A stretch of 7,267 bases of DNA, from contig DIYV01000067.1 in the NCBI GenBank assembly GCA_002429165.1, positions 27,968 through 35,234 of the forward strand, given 5' to 3'. The stretch is from Gallionella sp. UBA6045 (GTDB lineage: Bacteria > Pseudomonadota > Gammaproteobacteria > Burkholderiales > Gallionellaceae). Position 1 is the stretch's first letter, and each line of letters opens with the position of its first letter. Shown in pieces: positions 1 through 6,205 of the stretch. Below the pieces are notes generated by a model. That model saw only the letters and a program-made list of their open reading frames with translations, had not been told where the DNA came from and did not search any database. The position numbers were made by a program, and so were the translations under genes.

Positions 1-197
1 AGGAATCGCGCTTGCGCGTCTTTCGGCTTGCTGACGAGATAGTTATTGACCTTTTCCAGCGCCTGACCGCGCTGGCCTTGCTTGAACAGCAGGTTCGCAT
101 CAGCCATTTCATCTGCATGCGTAACCGGGCTGGCACACAACAGCAACACGCTGGCGAGCAGCGCGGCAAGGCGGGAAAAATGCTTGGCAATATTCAT
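1..197 (-). CDS. Exported TPR-type protein, N-terminal part only (runs off left edge)
   Basis: Reading leftward from an ATG at 197-195, an open frame of 65 codons continues to the window edge without a stop. Residues 1-28 form a clear Sec signal peptide: a basic N-terminus (K5, R9), a hydrophobic core LAALLASVLLL, and a likely signal peptidase I site after THA (A28|D29). C21 is not in a proper lipobox, since the residue before it is Leu. The mature part, residues 29-65, has the helical A/L/G spacing of a tetratricopeptide repeat (LLFKQGQRGQALEKV, then a Pro-Lys-Asp turn), so a periplasmic TPR scaffold is likely. Only one repeat is visible, so its partners and length are unknown. The gene is divergent from glnS. 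There is no strong Shine-Dalgarno; GGAA lies about 12 nt before the start. Confidence 0.72.
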   Translation of the reverse strand, partial: MNIAKHFSRLAALLASVLLLCASPVTHADEMADANLLFKQGQRGQALEKVNNYLVSKPKDAQARF

Positions 198-273
198 AGT
201 GGTTCAGTTCCGGGTGGCTTGACACAATTCCGCGACTCTCTCAGGATGGGCGTAATTGTTCGAATTGGGGCCG

Positions 274-279
274 ATTCTA
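274..279 (-). promoter_or_regulatory. Candidate -10 box for the leftward TPR gene
   Basis: On the minus strand the hexamer TAGAAT lies in an AT-rich patch of the 192-bp divergent intergenic region (198-389). I see no convincing -35 at 16-18 bp, so this is a weak call. It would give a leader of about 70 nt. Confidence 0.2.
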
Positions 280-338
280 TCAAATAAACGCTACATTTTC
301 ACAGTTAATGTCTATCCGGGGCAGCGCCCGATTTCGGG

Positions 339-344
339 TAAAAT
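339..344 (+). promoter_or_regulatory. Candidate -10 box of the glnS promoter
   Basis: TAAAAT, in the context GGGTAAAATCCCC, is a good sigma-70 -10 match and would start transcription near 351, leaving a leader of about 39 nt before the glnS ATG. The expected -35 position (about 316-321) is GC-rich and does not match TTGACA. A small hairpin CCCGA-TT-TCGGG (327-338) sits immediately upstream. Confidence 0.35.
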
Positions 345-389
345 CCCCAGCGCCTGTCGTTACTTTATACAAACCGGAAATATCCCCAT

Positions 390-2054
390 ATGAGCAGCAC
401 GCCACAACCCGCCGCGTCCAACTTCATCCGCACGATTATCGATGCCGATCTGGCCAACGGAAAACACCGCAGCATCGTCACCCGCTTTCCGCCCGAACCG
501 AACGGTTATCTGCATGTCGGCCATGCAAAATCCATTTGTCTGAACTTCGGTCTGGCCCAGGATTATCACGGCAAATGCAATCTGCGCTTCGACGACACCA
601 ACCCGGAAAAGGAGAGCAATGAATACGCGCAATCCATACAGGACGACGTGCGCTGGCTGGGCTTTCAGTGGGACGGCGAAGTGCGCTGGGCATCGGATTA
701 TTTTGATGCGCTGTATGAATTCGCAGTGGAGCTCATCGGCAAAGGTCTTGCATATGTGGACACGCTCACGGCTGATCAAATGCGCCAGTATCGCGGCACG
801 TTGACACAGCCAGGAACAAACAGTCCGTGTCGCGATAACAGCGTGGAAATCAATCTCAAGGCATTTGAGCTGATGAGGAGCGGCGAATTTGCCGACGGCA
901 GCCGTGTACTGCGCGCCAAGATCGACATGGCCTCGCCCAACATGAATATGCGCGACCCGGTGATCTACCGCATCCGCCGCGCTCACCATCTGCGGACCGG
1001 CGATGCCTGGTGCATCTATCCGATGTACGATTACACCCACTGCATTTCGGACGCGCTGGAAGGCATCACGCACTCGCTGTGCACGCTGGAATTCGAGGAC
1101 CATCGCCCGCTCTACGACTGGGTGCTGGACAACATTACCGCACCTTGCCATCCGCGCCAGTACGAGTTTTCCCGGCTGGAGCTGCATTACACCATCACCA
1201 GCAAGCGCAAGCTGCTGCAACTGGTGAACGAGGGGCGCGTGTCGGGCTGGGACGATCCGCGCATGCCCACCATCATCGGGATGCGCCGCCGCGGCTACAC
1301 CCCGGAAGGGATACGTGAATTTGCAAAACGGATTGGCATCTCCAAGAGCAACAACACCGTGGACATGGCCGTGCTGGAATCGGCCATCCGCGACGATCTG
1401 GAAACCAAAGCCGCACGCGTAATGGCGGTGGTCAATCCGTTGAAAGTGGTAATAACGAATTTCGTGGCGGGGCAAACCGAATCGCGCGAAGCGGGTTTCC
1501 ATCCGCAGCATCCGGAGTTCGGTGCACGGGTCGTACCCTTCGACAAGGAAATCTGGATCGAAGCGGATGACTTCAGCGAGGCTCCGCCGGCGGGTTGGCA
1601 GCGTCTTACCGTGGGGGGTGAGGTGCGTCTGCGCTACTCCTACGTCATGCGCTGCGATGAAGTGATCAAGGATGCCGCGGGCAACGTGGTGGAACTGCGC
1701 TGCTCGATCGATCCGGACACGCTGGGCAAGAACCCGGTGGGGCGCAAGGTGAAGGGCGTGATCCACTGGCTGTCCTGTGAACATTCGCTGGCGGCCGAAA
1801 TTCGATTGTATGACCGGCTGTTCACCGTGCCGGAACCGGATGCCGACAGAGCAACCGACTTTTCCACTTACCTCAATCCGGATTCATTGAAAGTGGTGCA
1901 AGGTTGGGTCGAATCTTGTGTGAACGATGCCGCACCTGAAACCCGTTACCAGTTCGAGCGGCTCGGCTACTTCTGTACCGACCGTCGCGACCACCGTCCC
2001 GGGAAACCGGTATTCAACCGCACCGTCACGCTCAAGGATTCCTGGACGAAATAG
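390..2054 (+). CDS. glnS: Glutaminyl-tRNA synthetase (GlnRS)
   Basis: Cytoplasmic class I aminoacyl-tRNA synthetase that charges tRNA-Gln with glutamine using ATP. The 554-residue product matches the E. coli enzyme in length and aligns with my memory of it throughout. The ATP-binding signature is [15 protein letters not shown] (residues 34-48, HIGH-type HVGH at 42-45). The second class I signature is ITSKR (269-273), where E. coli has [13 protein letters not shown] (287-294) and [13 protein letters not shown] (299-311) are family hallmarks, and the C-terminal beta-barrel anticodon-binding part includes [10 protein letters not shown] (451-460) and KPVFNRTV (539-546). The ATG at 390 is preceded by a modest GGAAA (376-380) and gives the family's expected N-terminus. 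The 3' end overlaps the convergent lnt gene by 23 bp, with no terminator visible between them. Confidence 0.97.
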   Translation: MSSTPQPAASNFIRTIIDADLANGKHRSIVTRFPPEPNGYLHVGHAKSICLNFGLAQDYHGKCNLRFDDTNPEKESNEYAQSIQDDVRWLGFQWDGEVRWASDYFDALYEFAVELIGKGLAYVDTLTADQMRQYRGTLTQPGTNSPCRDNSVEINLKAFELMRSGEFADGSRVLRAKIDMASPNMNMRDPVIYRIRRAHHLRTGDAWCIYPMYDYTHCISDALEGITHSLCTLEFEDHRPLYDWVLDNITAPCHPRQYEFSRLELHYTITSKRKLLQLVNEGRVSGWDDPRMPTIIGMRRRGYTPEGIREFAKRIGISKSNNTVDMAVLESAIRDDLETKAARVMAVVNPLKVVITNFVAGQTESREAGFHPQHPEFGARVVPFDKEIWIEADDFSEAPPAGWQRLTVGGEVRLRYSYVMRCDEVIKDAAGNVVELRCSIDPDTLGKNPVGRKVKGVIHWLSCEHSLAAEIRLYDRLFTVPEPDADRATDFSTYLNPDSLKVVQGWVESCVNDAAPETRYQFERLGYFCTDRRDHRPGKPVFNRTVTLKDSWTK

Positions 2055-3582
2055 CAGTCCGTTTCCCCCGCAACCATGCCCCCGCCAGCATCAGTGTGAT
2101 CAACAGCCATACCGCCGCATTGCCCCAGCGCACATAGGGCGTGGAACCCTGATGGCCCTGTGCCGTACCGAGCAGCACCGCCTCCACATGTTGCGGCAAT
2201 TGCTGCAATACTTTCCCATCCACTCCTATGATTGAAGTGACGCCGGTATTGGTGGCTCTCAGCACCATGCGGCCGCTTTCCATTGCGCGCATTTGCGACA
2301 TCTGGTTGTGCTGCGCGGCCGCATAGGAATGGCCATACCATGCATCATTGGTGAAGTTGGCCAGCAGCGTGGCCCGCGGCAGAGCAAGGATGATTTCTTC
2401 GCCGAATACATCTTCATAGCAGATGTTGACAGCGACATGCTGCCCGGCAACATCGAGCGGCGCCTGCATTTTATCGCCGCGCGCCAGATCGCCCATCGGG
2501 ATGTTGAGCACGTCGTTGATGAACCAGCCGAGCAACGGCCGCAGCGGGATGAATTCGCCAAACACCACCAGGTGATGCTTGCGGTATTGCTGTTCCTCGT
2601 CCGCACCCAATGAAAATACGCTGTTGTAATAGCTGCCGTGGTCGCGTTCAAAAACTCCAATCAGGTCATCGCCGCCGTTTTGCGTAGCGTGATCGCGCAG
2701 TTGTTCGATCAGGTTTTGTGGAACTTCATGGCGCAGCATCGGCAAGGCGGTTTCCGGCAACAGGGTAAGGCGCGCGTTGCTCTGCAATACCAGGCGACGG
2801 TATGTTTCCAGCGTCCCCGCCAGCGCATCTTCGTTGAACTTGAGATTCTGCGCGATGTTGCCCTGTACCAGCGCCACGCTGAATGGTTCCCCGACTGGCC
2901 TGGTCCAGCTTACCCTGTGCAGCAGTGCGCCGACTCCCCATAGCAGTAACAACGCCGGCCAAACAATCACCCTTTCCCGCGCAAGTACTGAAGTGGATGA
3001 TTTTGGGGATTCTGTTCGCAGCTTGGCGTAATAATCCAGCCATAGCCACGCCATCAACCCCGCGCTGACCGCCGCTATCAGCGAAACGCCATACACGCCG
3101 AACAGCGGGGCGTAACCTGCCAGCGGACTGCCGCTGTGTGCATAGCCCAGGGTCAGCCACGGGAAACCGGTGAAGATCATGCCGCGCAGCCATTCGACCG
3201 ACACCCATGCCGCCGGCATCACCAGCACGGTGCGCAAGCCATGCGCTGCGGGAAAACGCGCTTGTGCATAGCCGGCCAACGCGGTGAACAGCGCAAGGAA
3301 TGCGACGAACAGCACAGTGGCCGGCAGGGCCAGCAGCATGGGCATGTCCCCGTAATCGTGCAGCGCGACGTAGATCCAGCTGATGCCCGCACCGAACAAT
3401 CCCAGACCGAACGCGAAGCCCAGCCATGCCGCGTTACGCGGCGTGCCGGCGCGTTGCCAAAGCGCAAACAGGACGGCGAGTGCCAGCACCGGGATCGGAA
3501 AAATCCCGAACGGTGCAAAGCCGAATACACAAACAGCTCCAGCCAGGAACGCTAATCCATAATTCTTTGTCGACAAACTCAT
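2032..3582 (-). CDS. lnt: Apolipoprotein N-acyltransferase (Lnt)
   Basis: Inner-membrane enzyme that adds the third acyl chain to the N-terminal cysteine of lipoproteins, the last maturation step before Lol sorting. I start it at the ATG at 3582, giving 516 residues, close to the 512 of E. coli. An in-frame extension to 3681 adds 33 residues with no family resemblance and runs through the likely promoter. Hydrophobic helices cover roughly residues 8-44, 51-73, 82-105, 117-135, 158-183 and 204-222, with a C-terminal anchor at 486-504. The periplasmic nitrilase (CN-hydrolase) domain lies between. The catalytic triad is visible: E277 in LLPETALP, K335 in [12 protein letters not shown], and C388 in [15 protein letters not shown] (410-417) and RATNTGVTS (442-450) are also typical. 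The gene stands alone here, without the corC gene that often precedes lnt. Confidence 0.96.
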   Translation of the reverse strand: MSLSTKNYGLAFLAGAVCVFGFAPFGIFPIPVLALAVLFALWQRAGTPRNAAWLGFAFGLGLFGAGISWIYVALHDYGDMPMLLALPATVLFVAFLALFTALAGYAQARFPAAHGLRTVLVMPAAWVSVEWLRGMIFTGFPWLTLGYAHSGSPLAGYAPLFGVYGVSLIAAVSAGLMAWLWLDYYAKLRTESPKSSTSVLARERVIVWPALLLLWGVGALLHRVSWTRPVGEPFSVALVQGNIAQNLKFNEDALAGTLETYRRLVLQSNARLTLLPETALPMLRHEVPQNLIEQLRDHATQNGGDDLIGVFERDHGSYYNSVFSLGADEEQQYRKHHLVVFGEFIPLRPLLGWFINDVLNIPMGDLARGDKMQAPLDVAGQHVAVNICYEDVFGEEIILALPRATLLANFTNDAWYGHSYAAAQHNQMSQMRAMESGRMVLRATNTGVTSIIGVDGKVLQQLPQHVEAVLLGTAQGHQGSTPYVRWGNAAVWLLITLMLAGAWLRGKRTAISSRNP

Positions 3583-3623
3583 GTGAAATATTCCGCTGCC
3601 TGCTGTGTTGTAAAACCCGTGCA

Positions 3624-3653
3624 GCATAACCGATTCGCCGCACACCATGCCAA
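3624..3653 (-). promoter_or_regulatory. Candidate lnt promoter
   Basis: On the minus strand, TTGGCA (3653-3648) is followed after 18 bp by TTATGC (3629-3624), a plausible sigma-70 pair. It would place the start of transcription near 3617, about 35 nt upstream of the chosen lnt ATG. This argues against the longer in-frame starts at 3681 and 3624. It is a weak match without experimental support. Confidence 0.35.
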
Positions 3654-3683
3654 GCGGTCCTGGAAAATGCGGGTGTGACAATA

Positions 3684-3700
3684 TGCCGCAGGCGGCGGCA
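3684..3700. promoter_or_regulatory. Inverted repeat, operator-like, upstream of the barrel-protein gene
   Basis: TGCCGC-AGGCG-GCGGCA is a perfect 6-bp inverted repeat with a 5-bp spacer. It covers the position where a -35 element would lie relative to the perfect -10 at 3713. The location suggests a regulator site replacing or occluding the -35 box. No known regulator is recognised. Confidence 0.3.
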
Positions 3701-3712
3701 AATAATGCTCTA

Positions 3713-3718
3713 TATAAT
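3713..3718 (+). promoter_or_regulatory. Consensus -10 box (TATAAT) for the barrel/thioredoxin operon
   Basis: A perfect TATAAT sits 32 nt before the ATG at 3750, predicting transcription from about 3725 and a leader of about 25 nt. There is no TTGACA-like -35 at 16-18 bp; that position is inside the GC-rich inverted repeat at 3684-3700, so an activator may be needed. The box supports starting the gene at 3750 rather than at the in-frame ATG at 3675. Confidence 0.5.
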
Positions 3719-3749
3719 TTTGGCGGTCATCAACAGGCAAGGAAATAGC

Positions 3750-4772
3750 ATGAACGCCACGCACACCACCTCTCATATCCGCACACCCTTTCGAATTGTC
3801 ATCGCCACAGCTTTCGCCCTGTTGCCGCTCATCGCGATGAACAACGCACTGGCCTGCGCGGCCTGCGGCTGCACCCTGTCCAAGGACTGGGGAACCCAGG
3901 GTATCAGCACGACCCCCGGCTTTACTGCCGACCTGTCCTACGACTATATCAACCAGAACCAGCAGCGCTACGGCTCTGGTACGGCATCTTCGGCAAAGAT
4001 CAGCGAACTCTGGCTGGCCGGCCAGGAAATCGAGGATTACACCACCACACGGACGACCACGGCATCGCTCAACTACACCAGCGATACTTGGGGAGCAAAC
4101 GTCCAGTTGCCATTCGTTCAGCGGACACATGGCACATTTGGAGATAATGGCGCCAGCGCCTCCCCTTCCCCCGATTATTCCAGTTACGCCTCGTCGTCCG
4201 ACAGCGGTATCGGCGACATCCGCGTCATCGGAAGATACACCGGGTTCTCCGCCGACAAAGCCGCCGGGGTCATCGCCGGAATCAAGCTGCCGACCGGGAG
4301 CACCGACGCGAACTTCAACGACAGTATCACCCCGCTGGACCGCAGCCTGGAAATCGGCACCGGTTCGACCGATGTCATCCTGGGCGGGTTTGTCACCGGA
4401 ACCATAGCCGGGTACGGCTGGTTCGCACAGGGCACCGTGCAACATGCCGTTGCGACCAAAACCATAGTCGGCGCGGACTATCGCCCGGGTGACGCCTATG
4501 CGCTGAACACCGGCATGCGCTATGCGAAATTCGGCGCTCGATTCACACCCATGCTGCAACTCAATTACATTCATCGCGCGTCGGACGATGTTGGCGGCAC
4601 TCCGCTTGACGGCGGCACGCTGGTATACCTCGCTCCCGGCGCTTCGCTCCGCGTCGGCGGCGGAACGTCCGTTTACGGTTTCGTCCAACTGCCCGTCTAT
4701 CAGGATGTAAACGGCTTGCAGTTAAGCCCGCGCTATACTTTGACGCTGGGGGCCCAGCAATCATTCCAATAA
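3750..4772 (+). CDS. Exported beta-barrel-like protein with an N-terminal CxxCxC cluster; function unknown
   Basis: 340 residues from the ATG at 3750, which has a good ribosome site (AAGGAAA, 3739-3745). Residues 1-35 are a signal peptide (R11, R15, core IVIATAFALLPLIA) ending NALA, so the mature protein would begin with C36. The three cysteines C36, C39 and C41 (CAACGC) are the only ones in the protein. The sequence before C36 (A-L-A) is a poor lipobox, so lipoprotein versus signal peptidase I processing is undecided. The remainder is rich in Gly, Ser, Thr and Tyr with alternating hydrophobic residues. It carries GIGDIR (153-158), GIKLPTGSTD (177-186) and GTGSTD (203-208), which recall the phenol-degradation MetA-like outer-membrane channel family. 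The C-terminus (YTLTLGAQQSFQ) resembles a final barrel strand, although Phe is penultimate. The downstream thioredoxin gene is 28 bp away, suggesting an operon. Substrate unknown. Confidence 0.8.
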   Translation: MNATHTTSHIRTPFRIVIATAFALLPLIAMNNALACAACGCTLSKDWGTQGISTTPGFTADLSYDYINQNQQRYGSGTASSAKISELWLAGQEIEDYTTTRTTTASLNYTSDTWGANVQLPFVQRTHGTFGDNGASASPSPDYSSYASSSDSGIGDIRVIGRYTGFSADKAAGVIAGIKLPTGSTDANFNDSITPLDRSLEIGTGSTDVILGGFVTGTIAGYGWFAQGTVQHAVATKTIVGADYRPGDAYALNTGMRYAKFGARFTPMLQLNYIHRASDDVGGTPLDGGTLVYLAPGASLRVGGGTSVYGFVQLPVYQDVNGLQLSPRYTLTLGAQQSFQ

Positions 4773-4800
4773 AACTGCCGGAAGGCGCCTTGAAACATTC

Positions 4801-5307
4801 ATGACAACAGAAAAAATTCCTTTATCCCCCAGGCGGGCGTTGTCCACGGCGCTCCTGCTTATACTGGGTATTGGTCATGCGGCATGGGCCGGCGATTGGA
4901 ATCTCAAGGACAAGGACGGCGTGCATTACACACTCGCCAACTTGCACGGAAAATGGGTGCTGGTCAACTTTTGGGCACCCTGGTGTCCGCCATGCATCCA
5001 GGAAATTCCTGATCTTGATGCATTGCAGCAACGGCACAGGGATTTGCAGGTGATCGGCGTAGCGGTGATGTACGGAAGCCGCAAGGAAGTGACGGACCTG
5101 GTCAGCAAACAATCCATTTCCTACCCCATCGTGTTCGGAAACGAAGACACAGCCGGAGATTTCGGAGGGCTGGATGGCATGCCGACCAGCTTCCTGTATA
5201 CGCCATCCGGCAAACTGGTCGGCCATCACCAGGGCATACTGACGCAAACCGAGATCGAACAGGCCATGGCACAAAAAACTGATGCCTTAAACTTGTTCGC
5301 CCGCTAG
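4801..5307 (+). CDS. Periplasmic TlpA/ResA-type thioredoxin (WCPPC)
   Basis: 168 residues. A signal peptide (basic RR at 11-12, core ALSTALLLILGIGHAAWA) is likely cleaved after A30 (AWA|GD), giving a soluble periplasmic protein of about 138 residues. The thioredoxin fold is clear: LVNFWAPWCPPC with the catalytic pair C62/C65, followed by the central sheet segment LQVIGVAVMYG (82-92) and the cis-proline loop GMPTSFLYT (126-134, P128). TlpA-type proteins are thiol reductants in cytochrome c maturation or CuA-oxidase assembly, and the nearby PCu(A)C gene suits the second role; which applies here is inference. It probably shares a transcript with the upstream Cys-cluster barrel gene. The best Shine-Dalgarno, GGAAGG (4780-4785), is 15 nt from the ATG, which is long, and overlaps a perfect palindrome AAGGCGCCTT (4782-4791). 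No better in-frame start is seen. Confidence 0.9.
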   Translation: MTTEKIPLSPRRALSTALLLILGIGHAAWAGDWNLKDKDGVHYTLANLHGKWVLVNFWAPWCPPCIQEIPDLDALQQRHRDLQVIGVAVMYGSRKEVTDLVSKQSISYPIVFGNEDTAGDFGGLDGMPTSFLYTPSGKLVGHHQGILTQTEIEQAMAQKTDALNLFAR

Positions 5308-5404
5308 CGCATTCAAACCAAGCGTTTGTTCAGCAATGGTTTAATTTACCTTTAACCCATGCGCTGGCCCTGCGATTTCCGGGATATTGCAACAGCCGTT
5401 CCAA

Positions 5405-5434
5405 AAAATCAGGCGGCATGTGCCGCCTGATTTT
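5405..5434. terminator. Bidirectional intrinsic terminator between convergent genes
   Basis: A perfect inverted repeat with 14-bp arms, AAAATCAGGCGGCA and TGCCGCCTGATTTT, is separated by only 2 bp (in RNA the loop would open to at least 4 nt). It is flanked by T-rich tails in both directions: TTTTGTTT on the plus strand and TTTTTT on the minus strand. It lies about 100 bp after the thioredoxin stop and 23 bp after the PCu(A)C stop, so it can end both transcripts. Confidence 0.92.
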
Positions 5435-5457
5435 GTTTACCAGACTGAGATCGTTCA

Positions 5458-5952
5458 TCAATGCATATGCTCGTCAACATGTGATTCGGCCTCGGTCGCG
5501 GTCAGTGATTTCACTTCAGCCGTGGTTTCAACCTTCACCACGCGGTGCTTGCCCACCTTGATGCTCAGCGTAAACGGCACCATTTCGCCTTCCTTGAGCG
5601 GGGCCTTCAGCCCAACCATCATCAAGTGATAGCCGCTCGTGCGCAGATTCACGCGCTTGCCGGCAGGCAGTTCAATAGCCTTCACTTCGCGCATTCTCAT
5701 CATGCCGTTCTCGCTCGTCATGGTGTGCAGCTGCACAGCCTTGCAAGCCGGGCTGGACGCCCCGACTAATGTCGCGGCCTGTTTGCTGGTAATGGCCAAA
5801 TCCGCTCCAGCCTGGTCTTGTCCGGGAGCGGTGGCACGTATCCACCCTCCGCTGGTCTCGATGTCGCCCGTATTACTGGCTGCATAACTATAACTGGCGA
5901 AGCTGACCAGCAAAGCTGCAGCCAACCAACCGAACCGATCTGATTTGCCCAT
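5458..5952 (-). CDS. Periplasmic PCu(A)C copper chaperone
   Basis: 164 residues. A signal peptide (K3, R6, hydrophobic WLAAALLVSFA) is likely cut after A24 (SYA|AS). The mature protein is a cupredoxin-like PCu(A)C domain that binds Cu(I) and, in characterised relatives, helps load copper into cytochrome oxidase. The family motif H-X10-M-X21-H-X-M is met exactly: H76, M87, H109 and M111. The early GGWIRATAPG (35-44) and the GADLAI strand (49-54) are also typical. C70 is present and its role is unknown. The C-terminal tail ESHVDEHMH (156-164) adds three His and one Met outside the core motif, possibly a second metal site. The gene is divergent from the RegB-like kinase and shares its 253-bp upstream region. 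The ribosome site is weak (AGAAAGAAA). Confidence 0.94.
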   Translation of the reverse strand: MGKSDRFGWLAAALLVSFASYSYAASNTGDIETSGGWIRATAPGQDQAGADLAITSKQAATLVGASSPACKAVQLHTMTSENGMMRMREVKAIELPAGKRVNLRTSGYHLMMVGLKAPLKEGEMVPFTLSIKVGKHRVVKVETTAEVKSLTATEAESHVDEHMH

Positions 5953-5984
5953 GATTTCTTTCTATCCGTTAATAAAGCAGACGG

Positions 5985-6036
5985 GGTGCCTACCGATTGT
6001 GATGAGTGTGAAAGCCCAAAGCGCGGCACCATGCCG
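5985..6036. repeat. Inverted repeats in the PCu(A)C leader region
   Basis: In the 253-bp intergenic region (5953-6205) two symmetrical elements lie upstream of the copper chaperone gene. GGTGCC (5985-5990) pairs with GGCACC (6025-6030), and the overlapping CGGCA-CCA-TGCCG (6024-6036) can form a short alternative hairpin. The two structures are mutually exclusive, as in attenuator-like leaders. I recognise no riboswitch class, and the arms are short enough to be chance. Confidence 0.25.
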
Positions 6037-6154
6037 GGGGGGTAACCCATCAAATACCGCAACCGCCTTGGGGAAGTGGAAGGCTGTATTCAACAAGTAC
6101 ACATTACCGCGATTTGGCGGGAATGATTATTTCGCATATATCCGCGCATGGGAA

Positions 6155-6171
6155 TGCGACATGATGTCGCA
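6155..6171. promoter_or_regulatory. RegA/PrrA/RegR-type binding box upstream of the RegB-like kinase
   Basis: TGCGACAT-G-ATGTCGCA is a perfect palindrome with 8-bp arms. Its inner part, GCGACATGATGTCGC (6156-6170), fits the GCGNC...GNCGC half-sites known for the response regulators RegA/PrrA/ActR. It also agrees with the RegR box GNGRCRTTNNGNCGC, as I recall it, at every position except one (G instead of the second T). Its centre is about 43 bp before the transcription start predicted from the TACAAT box, a typical activator position. Because RegB-type kinases signal through such a regulator, autoregulation is likely. Being in a shared divergent region, the box may also control the PCu(A)C gene. 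Confidence 0.6.
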
Positions 6172-6193
6172 CCCCTCTGCCTCTCTCTCCGAT

Positions 6194-6199
6194 TACAAT
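6194..6199 (+). promoter_or_regulatory. Candidate -10 box of the kinase gene; transcript may be leaderless
   Basis: TACAAT ends only 6 nt before the ATG at 6206, so transcription would start at or next to the start codon. No Shine-Dalgarno is seen in front of that ATG. The -35 region (about 6171-6176, ACCCCT) is non-consensus and abuts the palindrome at 6155-6171, as expected of an activator-dependent promoter. Confidence 0.4.
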
Positions 6200-6205
6200 T
6201 GCGCC

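Noticed and set aside
12..287. 91-codon plus-strand open frame at the left edge
   Set aside because: Antisense to the signal-peptide-bearing TPR frame and extends into intergenic DNA, with no domain.
360..1784. 474-codon open frame on the minus strand
   Set aside because: It lies wholly antisense to glnS, its product shows no family features, and it is explained by codon bias in GC-rich DNA.
2726..3427. 233-codon minus-strand open frame
   Set aside because: A shifted frame inside lnt; the lnt frame has the full catalytic triad.
3583..3681. 33-residue N-terminal extension of lnt
   Set aside because: No similarity to Lnt. It overlaps the candidate -35/-10 pair, and the first membrane helix begins right after the ATG at 3582.
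3675..3749. 25-residue N-terminal extension of the barrel-protein gene
   Set aside because: It contains the perfect TATAAT and lacks a ribosome site, whereas the ATG at 3750 has AAGGAAA and starts a proper signal peptide.
3579..4688. 369-codon open frame on the minus strand
   Set aside because: Antisense to the barrel-protein gene, which has a ribosome site, signal peptide and promoter. The antisense product is low-complexity Gly/Arg/Val sequence.
5315..5343. AAACCA/TGGTTT and CAAAC/GTTTG short repeats after the thioredoxin gene
   Set aside because: Arms of 5-6 bp without a T-tract; the strong terminator at 5405-5434 makes a second terminator unnecessary.
5953..6205. Possible riboswitch, tRNA or small gene in the largest intergenic gap
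   Set aside because: I find no tRNA T-loop consensus, no B12, TPP, FMN or SAM riboswitch core, and no short frame with a ribosome site. Only the regulatory palindrome and weak hairpins are supported.
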